From: Streptomyces sp. SM11
Lineage (GTDB): Bacteria > Actinomycetota > Actinomycetes > Streptomycetales > Streptomycetaceae
DNA length: 64,000 nt
NCBI RefSeq assembly: GCF_002910905.1
Contig: NZ_NEUE01000098.1
Coordinates: forward strand, 1-64,000
Reading direction: 5' to 3'
Below, in pieces: positions 42,051 through 53,645 of this stretch; positions within the stretch are counted from its first letter, which is position 1; each line of letters starts with the position of its first letter. Both the position numbers and the translations under genes were made by a program. The notes below the pieces were generated by a model that saw only the letters and a program-made list of their open reading frames with translations, was not told the origin of the DNA and did no database searches.

Positions 42051-44510
42051 ATGTCCCACGTCGGCGTCCCGCGCGGGACGGTCCGAAAGCGCCGATCGGT
42101 CGCGCTCCTCACGACGGGGGTGCTCACGATCCCGGTGCTGGCGGGCTGCAGCTCCGGCAGCGAGGAGACCTCCCGGGGCGTGCCCCAGGACATCGCGCCC
42201 GCCGCCCGCGAGGCGGTCGCCGACGGCTCGACGGTGAACTGGGCGGTGGACGCGCTGCCCGCCACCTTCAACGCCTTCCAGGCGGACGCGGACAGCGCCA
42301 CCACCCGGATCACCGGAGCCCTGCTCCCGTCCCTCTTCCCGATGGACAGGTCCGGGCAGCCGAAGCTCAATCCGGACTACCTGGAGTCCGCGAAGGTCAT
42401 CGAGCGCGAGCCGAAGCAGGTCGTGCTCTACAAGCTCAACCAGCAGGCGGTGTGGAGCGACGGGCGGGAGATCGGGGCCCCCGACTTCGTCGCCCAGTGG
42501 CGGGCGCTCAGCGGCAAGGACTCCGCGTTCTGGACCGCCCGCAACTCCGGTTACGAGCGGATCGAGAAGATCGAGCGCGGCGCGGACGACCTACAGGTGA
42601 GGGTCACGTTCTCCAAGCCGTACGCGGACTGGCGCTCGCTGTTCTCGCCGCTCTACCCGAAGGAGATCACCGGCTCGCCGGACGCCTTCAACGACGGCGC
42701 GCGCACCACCCTGAAGAACACCGCCGGGCCCTTCGTCCTGCGTGGCGTCAGCAAGTCCAAGGGCGCCGTCACACTGGCCCGCAACCCGCGCTGGTGGGGC
42801 GACAAGGCCAAGCTGGACACCCTCGTCTTCCGGGCGGTCGCCCCCAAGGACCGCACCCAGGCGCTCGCCGACGGCACGGTGGACGTCGCCGACATCGACG
42901 CGGCCACCGCCGGCCGCATCGCCCTGGCCCGCCGTGACCGGGGCGGCAACGGCCAGCCGCTCGCCCACGGCCCGGGCTCCGGGACCACGCCCGCCGAGGC
43001 CCTGCGCTCCTGGGCCCTGGCACACGGCTCCGACGAGGAGGCCGCGGAGATCGCGCAGGCCGCCCGGGAGAAGAACCGCAAGGCCGTCATCGCGTACACC
43101 GCGGAACAGAAGGCCCTGCGCGACTTCGCCGTCCGCAAGTCCCTGGAGCCCGCCTACACCCAGCTCGCGCTGAACGGTGAGTCCGGCCCGCTCGCCGACG
43201 ACCGGGTCCGCCGGGCGGTGGCCCGCGCCCTGGACCGCCAGGAGCTGGCCCAGACGGTGCTGGGGCCGCTGGGCCTTCCGGCGAAGCCGCTCGGCAGCCA
43301 CCTGGCCCTCGCGGGGCAGCCCGGGTACAAGGACGGCAGCGGGGCGCTCGGCGACCAGGACACCAAGGAGGCCCAGGCCCTGCTGGCGGACGCCGGCTGG
43401 ACCCGGGGCGGCGCGGCCCAGCCGCCCAAGGACACCAAGGCGGGCAGCGAGGCGGAGAAGAAGGGCGACAAGGAAGGCAAGGGCGACAAGGGAGACGCCG
43501 AAGCGGAGAAGAAGACCGCCGAGGACGCGAAGGAAGACAAGGACGCGAAGAGCGAGAAGGCCGAGAAGGAGACCAAGGAAGCCGAGGAGGAGAAGGCGGG
43601 GAAGAAGGACGACGGGAACAGCGAGGACTCCGCAGCAGAGCGCAAGAAGGCCGACCAGGCCTCCGAGGACAGCGCCGCCTCCCGCGCCGAGGGCCTCTAC
43701 ATCGTCGGCGAGGACAACAAGCCCGGCGCCCACGCCCCTGCCGCCACCGGTGGTGCCTCCGCCGTCCACGTCCTCGCCCCCGCCCGGACGGCAGCCGCCC
43801 AGGGCGCCACCCTCCTCCGCCAGGCCGGTACCCTCGGTGAGGACGGCGCCGTCGCCGCCCAGGAGAAGCAGCCCGGGGGAGCCGCCGGAGCGTACGCCCC
43901 CGTCGGCACCGCCGCCCCGGCGCCCGCCGCGGCCAAGGGGCAGCTCGGCAAGGACGGCAAGACGCTGACCCTGCGCTTCGTGCTCCCCGCCGGGCCCGGC
44001 TCCCAGTCGCTGCGCAGCGTCGGCGACAGGATCGCGGTGATGCTGGAGAAGATCGGCATCGGCACGGAGATCACCAAGGTCCCCGACGAGAGCTACTTCA
44101 AGGACCACATCGCCTCCGGCGAGTACGACCTGGCGCTCTACTCGTGGCCCGCCACCGCCTACCCGGCCACCGACGGGCGCCCGATCTACGCCAAGCCGGA
44201 GCCCGCCACCGACGGATCGCTCCTCGTGGAGCAGAACTACACCCGGGTCGGCACCGACCACATCGACCAGCTCTTCGACCAGGCCGCCGCCGAGCTGGAC
44301 GAGAAGGCCGCACGGGAGCTGATGAAGCAGGCGGACGCCCGGATCTGGGCCGCCGCCGGATCGATTCCGCTCTTCCAGCGCCCGCAGCTCGTCGCGGTCG
44401 ACAAGAAGCTCGCGAACGTCGGGGCGTTCGGTTTCGCGGCCCCCCGGTATCAGGACATCGGGTTCAAGAACCGGCAAGCGGCAGGTTCCCCCGCAGACCG
44501 CAAGAAGTAG
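42051..44510 (+). CDS. Peptide-type ABC substrate-binding lipoprotein with Lys/Glu-rich insert
   Basis: 819 residues. GGAGGT precedes ATG 42051. A lipoprotein signal ends PVLAGC (Cys33). The family-5 binding-protein fold is seen in VNWAVDALPATFNAFQADAD, YKLNQQAVWSDGREIGAPDF, DDRVRRAVARALDRQELAQT and, after a gap, LRSVGDRIAVMLEKIGIGTE and YDLALYSWPATAYPATDGRP. Between the lobes lies a highly charged segment (about 458-547, repeated Glu-Lys-Ala-Asp units) plus an Ala-rich stretch to about 645, making the protein some 250 residues longer than DppA/OppA types. No permease or ATPase gene is linked. It may serve another importer or bind at the cell wall. Confidence 0.85.
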   Translation: MSHVGVPRGTVRKRRSVALLTTGVLTIPVLAGCSSGSEETSRGVPQDIAPAAREAVADGSTVNWAVDALPATFNAFQADADSATTRITGALLPSLFPMDRSGQPKLNPDYLESAKVIEREPKQVVLYKLNQQAVWSDGREIGAPDFVAQWRALSGKDSAFWTARNSGYERIEKIERGADDLQVRVTFSKPYADWRSLFSPLYPKEITGSPDAFNDGARTTLKNTAGPFVLRGVSKSKGAVTLARNPRWWGDKAKLDTLVFRAVAPKDRTQALADGTVDVADIDAATAGRIALARRDRGGNGQPLAHGPGSGTTPAEALRSWALAHGSDEEAAEIAQAAREKNRKAVIAYTAEQKALRDFAVRKSLEPAYTQLALNGESGPLADDRVRRAVARALDRQELAQTVLGPLGLPAKPLGSHLALAGQPGYKDGSGALGDQDTKEAQALLADAGWTRGGAAQPPKDTKAGSEAEKKGDKEGKGDKGDAEAEKKTAEDAKEDKDAKSEKAEKETKEAEEEKAGKKDDGNSEDSAAERKKADQASEDSAASRAEGLYIVGEDNKPGAHAPAATGGASAVHVLAPARTAAAQGATLLRQAGTLGEDGAVAAQEKQPGGAAGAYAPVGTAAPAPAAAKGQLGKDGKTLTLRFVLPAGPGSQSLRSVGDRIAVMLEKIGIGTEITKVPDESYFKDHIASGEYDLALYSWPATAYPATDGRPIYAKPEPATDGSLLVEQNYTRVGTDHIDQLFDQAAAELDEKAARELMKQADARIWAAAGSIPLFQRPQLVAVDKKLANVGAFGFAAPRYQDIGFKNRQAAGSPADRKK

Positions 44511-44564
44511 CGGCCAAGCACCACCTACTCCCGCCGCCAAGCTCTGATGCACCTCAAAACCCTT

Positions 44565-44587
44565 GCCCGCCGGTTCGCCCGGCGGGC
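44565..44587 (+). terminator. Terminator after the binding-lipoprotein gene
   Basis: A perfect 9-bp stem GCCCGCCGG / CCGGCGGGC with the loop TTCGC lies 54 bases after the stop. Confidence 0.8.
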
Positions 44588-44910
44588 AGTGTGGTGTCTG
44601 CCCTGACCCGGGCCGTTCATCGTTTCACCACTCCTCACCCTCACAGTTCCGCCCGCGGGTCACTCCGCGGGTTCCCCCGCAGTTCCGCCCGTGTTCCGGC
44701 CCTTCGACGGGCTTGGCAGTACGTTGACACCGGCTGAATATCGCCTGAATCACACGGGAAGACCGCCTCTGTGGATCGGCCCGGGAAGCCCGGCGGGCCC
44801 AAGGCCCGTACGATGGTACGAGCCGTGGCGTGCCGCCCGGCGGGCGTACGAGGACTCGAAGACCGACTGAGACGCCTGATCCCACGATCCGAGAGAAGCG
44901 CAAGCCACCC
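44588..44910. other. Intergenic region upstream of typA
   Basis: About 320 bases. A perfect -35-type hexamer TTGACA occurs at 44724-44729, but no convincing -10 stands 16-18 bases downstream. No coding frame was seen. The typA promoter is expected here. Confidence 0.4.
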
Positions 44911-46782
<1,872 letters not shown>

Positions 46783-46792
46783 CGTACCCGTG

Positions 46793-46822
46793 CCGGGCGC
46801 TGTGACAGCACACAGCGCCCGG
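46793..46822 (+). terminator. typA terminator
   Basis: A perfect 12-bp stem CCGGGCGCTGTG / CACAGCGCCCGG with a six-base loop starts 11 bases after the typA stop. Confidence 0.85.
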
Positions 46823-46982
46823 GCCGGGACGGGGGCTGCTCCCCCCTTCCGGACAGGGCGTTCCGGGCGAAGCTGTGACCGTGCACCCCTGATCGTCAAG
46901 CCCTGCAACCGCGCCATGATCATCGGATTCCGTACCGTCGCGGCCATCGAGGCCCCCGCGGCTGGAGTGGTGCACGTACACG

Positions 46983-47177
46983 GTGACCACCACGGTCGGC
47001 ATCACCATCCGCAACGCCCCGCGAACCGAATGCGCGACCGTCGCCGCGTACGCCTGCGACCAGCGGTTCCGGGGCTGGGCCGCGAGCGGCAACGGCCGGC
47101 GCCAGGTGGGGTCCGTGCGGTACGTGACGACGCGGTACACCCCTCGGGCCACCCGAGTGACCTGCCTGAACAGCTGA
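46983..47177 (+). CDS. Possible small protein, 64 aa
   Basis: The frame from GTG 46983 to TGA 47177 has strongly GC-biased third positions and is followed 55 bases later by a good hairpin, both signs of a real gene. The product includes TTTVGITIRNAPRTECATVA, AYACDQRFRGWAASGNG and VTCLNS, with three cysteines and many Thr, Arg and Val. No family is recognised and no good ribosome site is seen, so the start may be wrong or it may be a remnant. Confidence 0.35.
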   Translation: MTTTVGITIRNAPRTECATVAAYACDQRFRGWAASGNGRRQVGSVRYVTTRYTPRATRVTCLNS

Positions 47178-47231
47178 CAAACCCGCGCCGGAACGTACAG
47201 CCGCGAGTTGGCGGTCCGTCAGTGCGTATGC

Positions 47232-47268
47232 GGCCCGGCCGTCGTAGATTCACCGCGACGGCCGGGCC
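47232..47268 (+). terminator. Terminator-like hairpin
   Basis: A perfect 13-bp stem GGCCCGGCCGTCG / CGACGGCCGGGCC with an 11-base loop lies downstream of the possible small gene at 46983-47177. Confidence 0.7.
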
Positions 47269-47682
47269 GTTCGTCGCTTATCGTCCCTGCTTCGTGAGAA
47301 GTGTCACCGGCATGAGCATGGTCTCGGGGCAACTCCTTTTGGTCGTCCGGCTGCTGCGCCGATGTCCGGATAGCGACCACCGTGCTCCGGAAGTTGCGCC
47401 AACAGTCCGTTTCGCGGGCGTCTGTCTAGGATCACTTTGTCCGGATTTCGGGCATGTGCGGGTCGGTGATGTTGTCAAACCGAGACCCTTTAAGTGTGGT
47501 TTACGGCCCGGCCGTACTCAATAGTTGGCTCCATTGAGCTCGGGTCAATGGGTCACGCGCTGTGGGGAGCGCCGGCTCACGAGCACACTTCGGGGTCACT
47601 GTTCATCGCCGTCAGGGGTGTCGGCGACGTACCAGTACCCCTCTTGCCGTGATCAAAAGTGGACTCATGAGGAGGAGAACCC
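47269..47682. other. Upstream region of the first oligopeptide operon
   Basis: About 410 bases, locally less GC-rich than the surroundings around 47440-47530, as expected for a promoter zone. TTGTCA occurs at 47472-47477 without a clear partner hexamer. No coding frame was seen. GAGGAGGAG stands before the ATG at 47683. Confidence 0.45.
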
Positions 47683-49311
47683 ATGCGTGGTTCCAAGATG
47701 GTCGGGTGCGCGATAGTCGTCGCCCTGGCCGCAACCGCTTGCAGCGGTAGCGGTAGCGATGGCGACAGTGAGAGCGACGGCAAGTCCGGCGGCGGGTTCA
47801 GCATGAACATCGCCGAGCCCAAGCGACTCATCCCGCAGGCGGCCACCGAGTCCGGTGGCTCGCAGGTCCTTTCGGGCCTGTTCACCCCGCTGGTCGAGTT
47901 CGACGCGAAGAACGAGCCGGTGCTGGCCGCCGCGGAGTCCATCGAGAGCCCGGACAACAAGGTCTGGACGATCAAGCTCAAGGACGCCACCTGGCACGAC
48001 GGCAAGCCCGTCACCGCCAAGGACTACGTCGGTGCCTGGAACTGGGGCGCCTACGGCCCGAACGTGGCCGACGGCAACTACTTCTTCGACACCATCCAGG
48101 GCTACGACGAGATGAACCCCGTCGACCCGGACGGCGAGGAGGGCCCGAAGAAGGCCCCCGAGCCGTCTGCCAAGGAGCTCTCGGGCCTCAAGGCGCTCGA
48201 CGAGAAGACCATCGAGGTCACGCTCAAGGCGCCGTTCGCCGGCTACAAGTCCGTCCTGGGCTACACGGTCTTCTACCCGATGCCGGAGTCCGCGCTCGCC
48301 GACATCAAGGCGTACGAGGAAGCCCCGATCGGCCAGGGTCCGTTCCAGATGGACGGCAAGTGGAGCCACGACAAGTTCGTGAAGGTCAAGGCCTTCAAGG
48401 ACTACAAGCTCGGCGACAAGCCGAAGGTCGACAAGGTCGAGTTCCGGATCTTCCAGGACCAGAACACCGCGTACAACGACCTGCTCGCCAACAACCTCGA
48501 CATCGTGGACCAGATCCCGACCGAGGTCATGGGCACCGCTCCGGGTGAGCTCGGCGACCGCTTCAAGACGTCGACGGCCTCCACCTTCCAGTTCGTCGCC
48601 TTCCCGACGTACGACAAGAAGTACAGCGACGCGCGCGTCCGCAAGGCCATCTCGATGGCCATCGACCGCGACGAGATCATCAAGGTCGTCTTCCAGGACT
48701 CGCAGTCCTCCGCGCGTTCCTTCGTCTCCCCGGTCGTGGGCGGCTACCGCGAGGACACCTGTGGCGAGGCCTGCAAGTTCGACCCGGCCGCCGCGAAGAA
48801 GCTGCTCGACGAGGCCGGTGGCATCGACGGCAACAAGATCAACATCGGGCACAACGCCGATGGCGGTCACGAGCAGTGGATCAACGCCACGTGTGACCAG
48901 CTCAAGAAGAACCTGAACCTGGATTGCGTGAGCCAGGCCGTGCCGAAGTTCGCCGAGCTGCTGACGCAGGTCGAGAACAAGAAGTTCTCCGGCATGTTCC
49001 GCCTGGGCTGGATCATGGACTACCCGTCCATGGAGAACTACCTGGGCCCGCTGTTCAGCAGCAACGGTTCCTCGAACTACTACGGCTACAGCAACAAGGA
49101 CTTCGACCGCCTGGTCCAGGAGGGCCGCGAGGCGAAGACCGAGGCTGAGGCCATCACCAAGTGGCAGGCCGCTGAGGACATCCTCGCCAAGGAAATGCCG
49201 GTCATCCCGCTGCGCTTCGGCAAGAACGTCTTCGGTCACTCGACCAACGTGAAGAACGTGGAGATGAACCTGTTCAACCAGGTTGAGCTCACCAAGGTTG
49301 AGAAGTCCTGA
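47683..49311 (+). CDS. Oligopeptide-binding lipoprotein of operon 1 (BldKB-like)
   Basis: 542 residues. The signal peptide ends ALAATAC (Cys20 lipidated). The family-5 binding fold is seen in RLIPQAATESGGSQVLSGLF, WTIKLKDATWHDGKPVTAKD, SDARVRKAISMAIDRDEII and GWIMDYPSMENYLGPLF. It captures oligopeptides for the permease-ATPase genes that follow. In Streptomyces such an operon next to this chromosomal core (with mshB nearby) is the bldK region, needed for aerial hyphae in S. coelicolor. Which of the two tandem copies is the functional BldK cannot be told from sequence. A long hairpin follows. Confidence 0.92.
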   Translation: MRGSKMVGCAIVVALAATACSGSGSDGDSESDGKSGGGFSMNIAEPKRLIPQAATESGGSQVLSGLFTPLVEFDAKNEPVLAAAESIESPDNKVWTIKLKDATWHDGKPVTAKDYVGAWNWGAYGPNVADGNYFFDTIQGYDEMNPVDPDGEEGPKKAPEPSAKELSGLKALDEKTIEVTLKAPFAGYKSVLGYTVFYPMPESALADIKAYEEAPIGQGPFQMDGKWSHDKFVKVKAFKDYKLGDKPKVDKVEFRIFQDQNTAYNDLLANNLDIVDQIPTEVMGTAPGELGDRFKTSTASTFQFVAFPTYDKKYSDARVRKAISMAIDRDEIIKVVFQDSQSSARSFVSPVVGGYREDTCGEACKFDPAAAKKLLDEAGGIDGNKINIGHNADGGHEQWINATCDQLKKNLNLDCVSQAVPKFAELLTQVENKKFSGMFRLGWIMDYPSMENYLGPLFSSNGSSNYYGYSNKDFDRLVQEGREAKTEAEAITKWQAAEDILAKEMPVIPLRFGKNVFGHSTNVKNVEMNLFNQVELTKVEKS

Positions 49312-49350
49312 CCTGCGTCTTACCTGACGCAGTCAAGAACATAGGGCCTG

Positions 49351-49385
49351 ACGACGGGGGGCGGACCCAATCCGCCCCCCGTCGT
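49351..49385 (+). promoter_or_regulatory. Long hairpin between binding-protein and permease genes, operon 1
   Basis: A perfect 15-bp stem (core GACGGGGGGCGGA / TCCGCCCCCCGTC) with the loop CCCAA lies 39 bases after the binding-protein stop and ends 17 bases before the permease start. Such hairpins inside ABC operons partly terminate transcription or protect the upstream mRNA, giving more binding protein than permease. Confidence 0.85.
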
Positions 49386-49402
49386 TCCCACGAGGAGGAA
49401 CC

Positions 49403-50329
49403 ATGGGCCGCTACGTCGCAAGACGGCTGCTCCAGATGCTCCCGGTCATTATCGGGACCACCTTTCTGGTCTTCGCTCTCGTCACCGCCATGGGCGGCGA
49501 TCCGGTACAGAACCTGTACGGAGAGCGACCTGTCCCGGAGGGCACCAGAGCTGCGCTGACCGCGCAGTACCACCTGGACGACCCCCTGCCCATCCGCTAT
49601 GGCTACTACCTCGCGGGTCTGGTCCAGGGAGATTTCGGGACGAGCCTCAGCGGCTCCCGTCCCATCAGCGAAATGATCGCCGACGCGTGGCCGGAGACCC
49701 TCCGCATCGCCGGTATCGCCTTCGTCTTCGAAATGATCATCGGTGTCGCCGCCGGTGTGATGGCGGGCATGCGGCGCGGGAAGTTCCTGGACAACCTCGT
49801 CCTGCTCTCCACGCTGACCGTCATCGCTATCCCGATCTTCGTCCTCGGTCAGGTCAGCCAGATCTTCCTGGGCGTCAAGGCCGGCATCTTCCCCGTCTCG
49901 GGGACCAACGAGGGCTTCTACAGCTACCTCCTGCCCGGCCTGGTGCTCGGTTCCGTCTCGCTCGCCTACATCGCACGCCTGGCACGGGCCTCCGTCGCGG
50001 AGAACCTGCGGATGGACTACGTGCGTACGGCCAAGGCGAAGGGCCTTTCCCCGTCCCGGATCACCGGGATCCATGTCCTGAGGAACTCGCTGATCCCCGT
50101 GGTCACCTACCTCGGCGCGGACCTGGGAACCCTCATGGGCGGAGCCATCGTCACCGAGCGGATCTTCAACATCCCCGGTGTCGGCTACAACCTCTTCAAG
50201 GCGATCCAGATCGAGGACGGACCCGCACTGGTCGGCTTCGTCACCCTGCTCGTCGTCGTCTACGTGGTGATGGCGCTCGTCGTGGACCTGCTCTATGCCG
50301 TGCTTGACCCGAGGATTCGCTATGCCTGA
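49403..50329 (+). CDS. Oligopeptide ABC permease, OppB/DppB type, operon 1
   Basis: 308 residues, about six membrane spans. Starts MGRYVARRLLQMLPVIIGTT, the standard DppB N-terminus. The cytoplasmic EAA-type loop is MDYVRTAKAKGLSPSRIT, followed by HVLRNSLIPVVTYLGADLG and the end LLYAVLDPRIRYA. It forms half of the peptide channel. GAGGAGG precedes the ATG. Its last eight bases overlap the start of the second permease. Confidence 0.94.
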   Translation: MGRYVARRLLQMLPVIIGTTFLVFALVTAMGGDPVQNLYGERPVPEGTRAALTAQYHLDDPLPIRYGYYLAGLVQGDFGTSLSGSRPISEMIADAWPETLRIAGIAFVFEMIIGVAAGVMAGMRRGKFLDNLVLLSTLTVIAIPIFVLGQVSQIFLGVKAGIFPVSGTNEGFYSYLLPGLVLGSVSLAYIARLARASVAENLRMDYVRTAKAKGLSPSRITGIHVLRNSLIPVVTYLGADLGTLMGGAIVTERIFNIPGVGYNLFKAIQIEDGPALVGFVTLLVVVYVVMALVVDLLYAVLDPRIRYA

Positions 50330-51266
50330 CGCAACCAAGACTTCCGTCGCTCCGGCGTCCGGCGAGGCCCCGGCCCCGAAGGCCCCGGCAAAGGAACTGG
50401 CCAAGCCGCGCAGCCTGCTCCAGGACGCCGTGCGCGACCTCGTGCGCCGGCCGCTCTTCCTGTTCTCCTCCGGCATCATCCTGGTGCTGGTCGCCATGGC
50501 CGCGTTCCCGACCCTGTTCGCCAGCGCCGACCCGCAACTGTGCGAGCTGGGCCGGTCGTTGCAGAAGCCGAGCGCCGACGCCTGGTTCGGATACGACGCC
50601 CGTGGCTGCGACGTCTACGCCCGCACCATCCACGGAGCCCGGACGTCCATCACGGTCGGCGTCCTCGCCACCCTGGGCTCGGCACTCATAGCCCTGGTCC
50701 TCGGCCTCGTCTCCGGGTTCTACGGCAGGTGGATCGACGCGATCATCTCCCGCGGCATCGACATCGTGATGGGCATTCCGTTCCTGGTCGGCGCCATCGT
50801 GATCCTCAACAGCTTCCGCGACGACGACGGTTTCCGTATCGGCGGCATCTGGGGTGTGCTCACCGCGCTCACCGTGCTCGGCTGGATGAGCATGGCCCGC
50901 ATCATGAGGTCCACCGCCATGCAGACCAAGCAGGCCGACTACGTCACCGCCGCTCGCTCGCTCGGCGCCTCCACCGGCCGCCTGATGTTCCGGCACGTGC
51001 TGCCGAACGCGCTGACCCCGCTGATCGTGCTGGCGACCATCTCGCTCGGCGTGATCATCTCGGCCGAGGCGACGCTCAGCTTCCTCGGTGTCGGTATTCA
51101 GGAGCCGACCATCTCCTGGGGCGTCATGATCAACCAGTCCCTGGGGCGGATCCGCGAGTCGCTGCACCCGCTGCTCTTCCCGGCCGGCTTCGTCAGCGTC
51201 ACCGTGCTGGCGTTCATCATGCTCGGCGACGCGGTCCGCGACGCCCTCGATCCCAAGCTGCGCTGA
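50322..51266 (+). CDS. Oligopeptide ABC permease, OppC/DppC type, operon 1
   Basis: From ATG 50322, 314 residues. A Pro/Ala/Lys-rich cytoplasmic N-terminus (about 1-35) precedes six membrane spans. Family motifs are HPLLFPAGFVSVTVLAFIML, the EAA loop ADYVTAARSLGASTGRLMFR and the end GDAVRDALDPKLR. An extracytoplasmic loop (LCELGRSLQKPSADAWFGYD) carries two Cys (with GCDVY) not seen in the second operon's copy. Overlap with the upstream gene indicates coupled translation. Confidence 0.94.
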   Translation: MPDATKTSVAPASGEAPAPKAPAKELAKPRSLLQDAVRDLVRRPLFLFSSGIILVLVAMAAFPTLFASADPQLCELGRSLQKPSADAWFGYDARGCDVYARTIHGARTSITVGVLATLGSALIALVLGLVSGFYGRWIDAIISRGIDIVMGIPFLVGAIVILNSFRDDDGFRIGGIWGVLTALTVLGWMSMARIMRSTAMQTKQADYVTAARSLGASTGRLMFRHVLPNALTPLIVLATISLGVIISAEATLSFLGVGIQEPTISWGVMINQSLGRIRESLHPLLFPAGFVSVTVLAFIMLGDAVRDALDPKLR

Positions 51267-51277
51267 GGGAGGCGTAC

Positions 51278-52336
51278 GTGACCACCATGGAAAATACTGC
51301 GAACGTCCCCGCTCCCCGCAGCGACGAGGACCATCAGGGTCCGCTGCTCGAAGTCCGTGACCTGCACGTCGAGTTCCACACCCGCGAGGGTGTCGCCAAG
51401 GCCGTCAACGGTGCGAACTACACCGTCAGCGCCGGCGAGACCCTCGCGGTGCTCGGCGAGTCCGGCTCCGGCAAGTCCGTCACCGCCCAGGCGATCATGG
51501 GCATCCTCGACATGCCGCCCGGGAAGATCACCCAGGGGGAGATCCTCTTCCGCGGCCAGGACATGCTGAAGATGTCCAACGAGGAGTGGCGGAAGATCCG
51601 CGGCCGGAAGATCGCGATGATCTTCCAGGACGCGCTCTCCGCGCTGAACCCGGTCCTGACCGTCGGCTACCAGCTCGGCGAGATGTTCCAGGTGCACCAG
51701 GGCCTCTCCCGCAAGGCGGCCAGGGCCAAGGCCATCGAGTTGATGGACCAGGTCAAGATCCCGGCGGCGGCGGCCCGTGTCACGGACTACCCGCACCAGT
51801 TCTCCGGCGGTATGCGCCAGCGCATCATGATCGCCATGGCGCTGGCCCTGGAGCCGGACCTGATCATCGCGGACGAGCCGACCACCGCGCTCGACGTGAC
51901 GGTCCAGGCCCAGGTCATGGACCTGCTGGCCGAGCTCCAGCGCGAGTACAACATGGGCCTGATCCTGATCACCCACGATCTCGGCGTGGTCGCCGACGTC
52001 GCGGACAAGATCGCCGTGATGTACGCGGGCCGGATCGTGGAGACGGCCCCGGTCGGCGAGCTGTACAGCCGCCCGGCGCACCCGTACACGCGGGGGCTGC
52101 TGGACTCGATCCCGCGCCTGGACCAGAAGGGCGAGGAGCTCTACGCGATCAAGGGCCTGCCGCCCAACCTCACCCGCATCCCCGAAGGCTGCGCCTTCAG
52201 CCCGCGCTGCCCCAAGGCGCAGGACATCTGCCGCACGGACGTTCCGCCGCTCGCTCCGGTGACCGAGCAGGACGGCCTTGAGCTGGTCGGCCGCGGCAGC
52301 GCGTGCCACTTCTGGAAGGAGACGATCCATGGCTGA
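51278..52336 (+). CDS. Oligopeptide ABC ATPase, OppD/DppD type, operon 1
   Basis: 352 residues from GTG 51278 (GAGGGAGG just upstream). Walker [10 protein letters not shown]-loop [13 protein letters not shown], signature SGGMRQR, Walker B LIIADEP and H-loop ITHDLG are all intact. The C-terminal oligopeptide-transporter region ends [20 protein letters not shown], with the cysteine cluster seen in DppD proteins that can hold an iron-sulphur centre. It powers peptide import with OppF. The region coding the P-loop is identical over about 80 bases to the second operon. Confidence 0.95.
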   Translation: MTTMENTANVPAPRSDEDHQGPLLEVRDLHVEFHTREGVAKAVNGANYTVSAGETLAVLGESGSGKSVTAQAIMGILDMPPGKITQGEILFRGQDMLKMSNEEWRKIRGRKIAMIFQDALSALNPVLTVGYQLGEMFQVHQGLSRKAARAKAIELMDQVKIPAAAARVTDYPHQFSGGMRQRIMIAMALALEPDLIIADEPTTALDVTVQAQVMDLLAELQREYNMGLILITHDLGVVADVADKIAVMYAGRIVETAPVGELYSRPAHPYTRGLLDSIPRLDQKGEELYAIKGLPPNLTRIPEGCAFSPRCPKAQDICRTDVPPLAPVTEQDGLELVGRGSACHFWKETIHG

Positions 52337-53462
52337 GCTCAAGAAGGAGCCCGTGGACGCCACCCCGAACGTCTCCGACGTGAAGGCCCCGGCGGCCGGG
52401 GCGGAGGCCGTAGCCGCCCTCGACAAGTCGATGGGCAGGGGCGAGCCGATCCTCCAGGTGCGCAACCTGGTCAAGCACTTCCCGCTGACCCAGGGCATCC
52501 TCTTCAAGAAGCAGATCGGCGCGGTCAAGGCCGTCGACGGGGTCTCCTTCGACCTGTACGCCGGTGAGACCCTGGGCATCGTGGGGGAGTCCGGCTGTGG
52601 CAAGTCCACGGTCGCGCGGCTCCTGATGACGCTGGAGCGGGCCACCGCCGGTGAGGTCTTCTACAAGGGCCAGGACATCACCAAGCTGTCCGGCCGGGCG
52701 TTGAAGGCCGTGCGCCGCAACATCCAGATGGTGTTCCAGGACCCGTACACCTCGTTGAACCCGCGGATGACGGTCGGCGACATCATCGGGGAGCCGTACG
52801 AGATCCACCCCGAGGTCGCCCCGAAGGAGAGCAGGCGCCGGAAGGTGCAGGACCTGCTGGACGTCGTCGGGCTGAACCCGGAGTACATCAACCGGTATCC
52901 GCACCAGTTCTCCGGCGGTCAGCGCCAGCGCATCGGCATCGCCCGCGGCCTCGCGCTCAACCCGGAGATCATCATCTGCGACGAGCCGGTCTCCGCGCTC
53001 GACGTGTCGGTGCAGGCGCAGGTCATCAACCTGATGGCGCAGCTCCAGGACGAGTTCAAGCTGTCCTACCTGTTCATCGCGCACGACCTGTCCATCGTCC
53101 GGCACATCTCCGACCGGGTCGGCGTCATGTACCTCGGCAAGATGGCCGAGATCGGCACGGACACGCAGATCTACGACCACCCGACGCACCCCTACACCCA
53201 GGCGCTGCTGTCGGCGGTCCCGGTCCCCGACCCGTCGGCCCGTGAGGGACGCGACCGGATCATCCTGACCGGTGACGTCCCGTCACCGGCGAACCCGCCC
53301 TCGGGCTGCCGCTTCCGCACCCGGTGCTGGAAGGCGGAGGAGCGCTGCGCGACGGAGGAGCCCCTGCTGGCGATCCCCGAGCGCTTCGTCGAGGGGACCA
53401 CGCCCGCCACGCACGAGTCGGCGTGCCACTTCGCGGAGGAGAGGTCCGTTCTTGTCAGCTGA
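52329..53462 (+). CDS. Oligopeptide ABC ATPase, OppF/DppF type, operon 1
   Basis: 377 residues. An about 35-residue Ala/Pro-rich leader precedes [19 protein letters not shown]. Walker [10 protein letters not shown], signature SGGQRQR, Walker B IIICDEP, H-loop IAHDLS and a C-terminal cysteine region ([20 protein letters not shown]) are present. ATG 52329 overlaps the end of the OppD gene by eight bases. A 121-base block (52702-52822) is identical to the matching gene of operon 2. A hairpin after the stop closes the operon. Confidence 0.95.
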   Translation: MAELKKEPVDATPNVSDVKAPAAGAEAVAALDKSMGRGEPILQVRNLVKHFPLTQGILFKKQIGAVKAVDGVSFDLYAGETLGIVGESGCGKSTVARLLMTLERATAGEVFYKGQDITKLSGRALKAVRRNIQMVFQDPYTSLNPRMTVGDIIGEPYEIHPEVAPKESRRRKVQDLLDVVGLNPEYINRYPHQFSGGQRQRIGIARGLALNPEIIICDEPVSALDVSVQAQVINLMAQLQDEFKLSYLFIAHDLSIVRHISDRVGVMYLGKMAEIGTDTQIYDHPTHPYTQALLSAVPVPDPSAREGRDRIILTGDVPSPANPPSGCRFRTRCWKAEERCATEEPLLAIPERFVEGTTPATHESACHFAEERSVLVS

Positions 53463-53504
53463 GGAAGCGCACGCGGCGTGACCGTTTCCGGTTCCTCAAC
53501 GGCA

Positions 53505-53536
53505 GATGCCCGGTTCCCCGAGGGGGGCCGGGCATC
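53505..53536 (+). terminator. Terminator of oligopeptide operon 1
   Basis: The inverted repeat GATGCCCGG...CCGGGCATC has additional inner C/G pairs and lies about 40 bases after the OppF stop. Confidence 0.75.
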
Positions 53537-53645
53537 GTCGCGTCCGCCCGCACCGCCGCCCGTACGGGGTAAGCCGGCATGCGGTACGTCACGTTATGGG
53601 GTGATATGAGGCATTGAGCTACTCGATGACTCTAGGAGGCACTTC

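Noticed and set aside
44724..44752. TTGACA as a typA promoter
   Set aside because: The -35 hexamer is perfect but no acceptable -10 lies 16-18 bases downstream; noted only within the intergenic entry.
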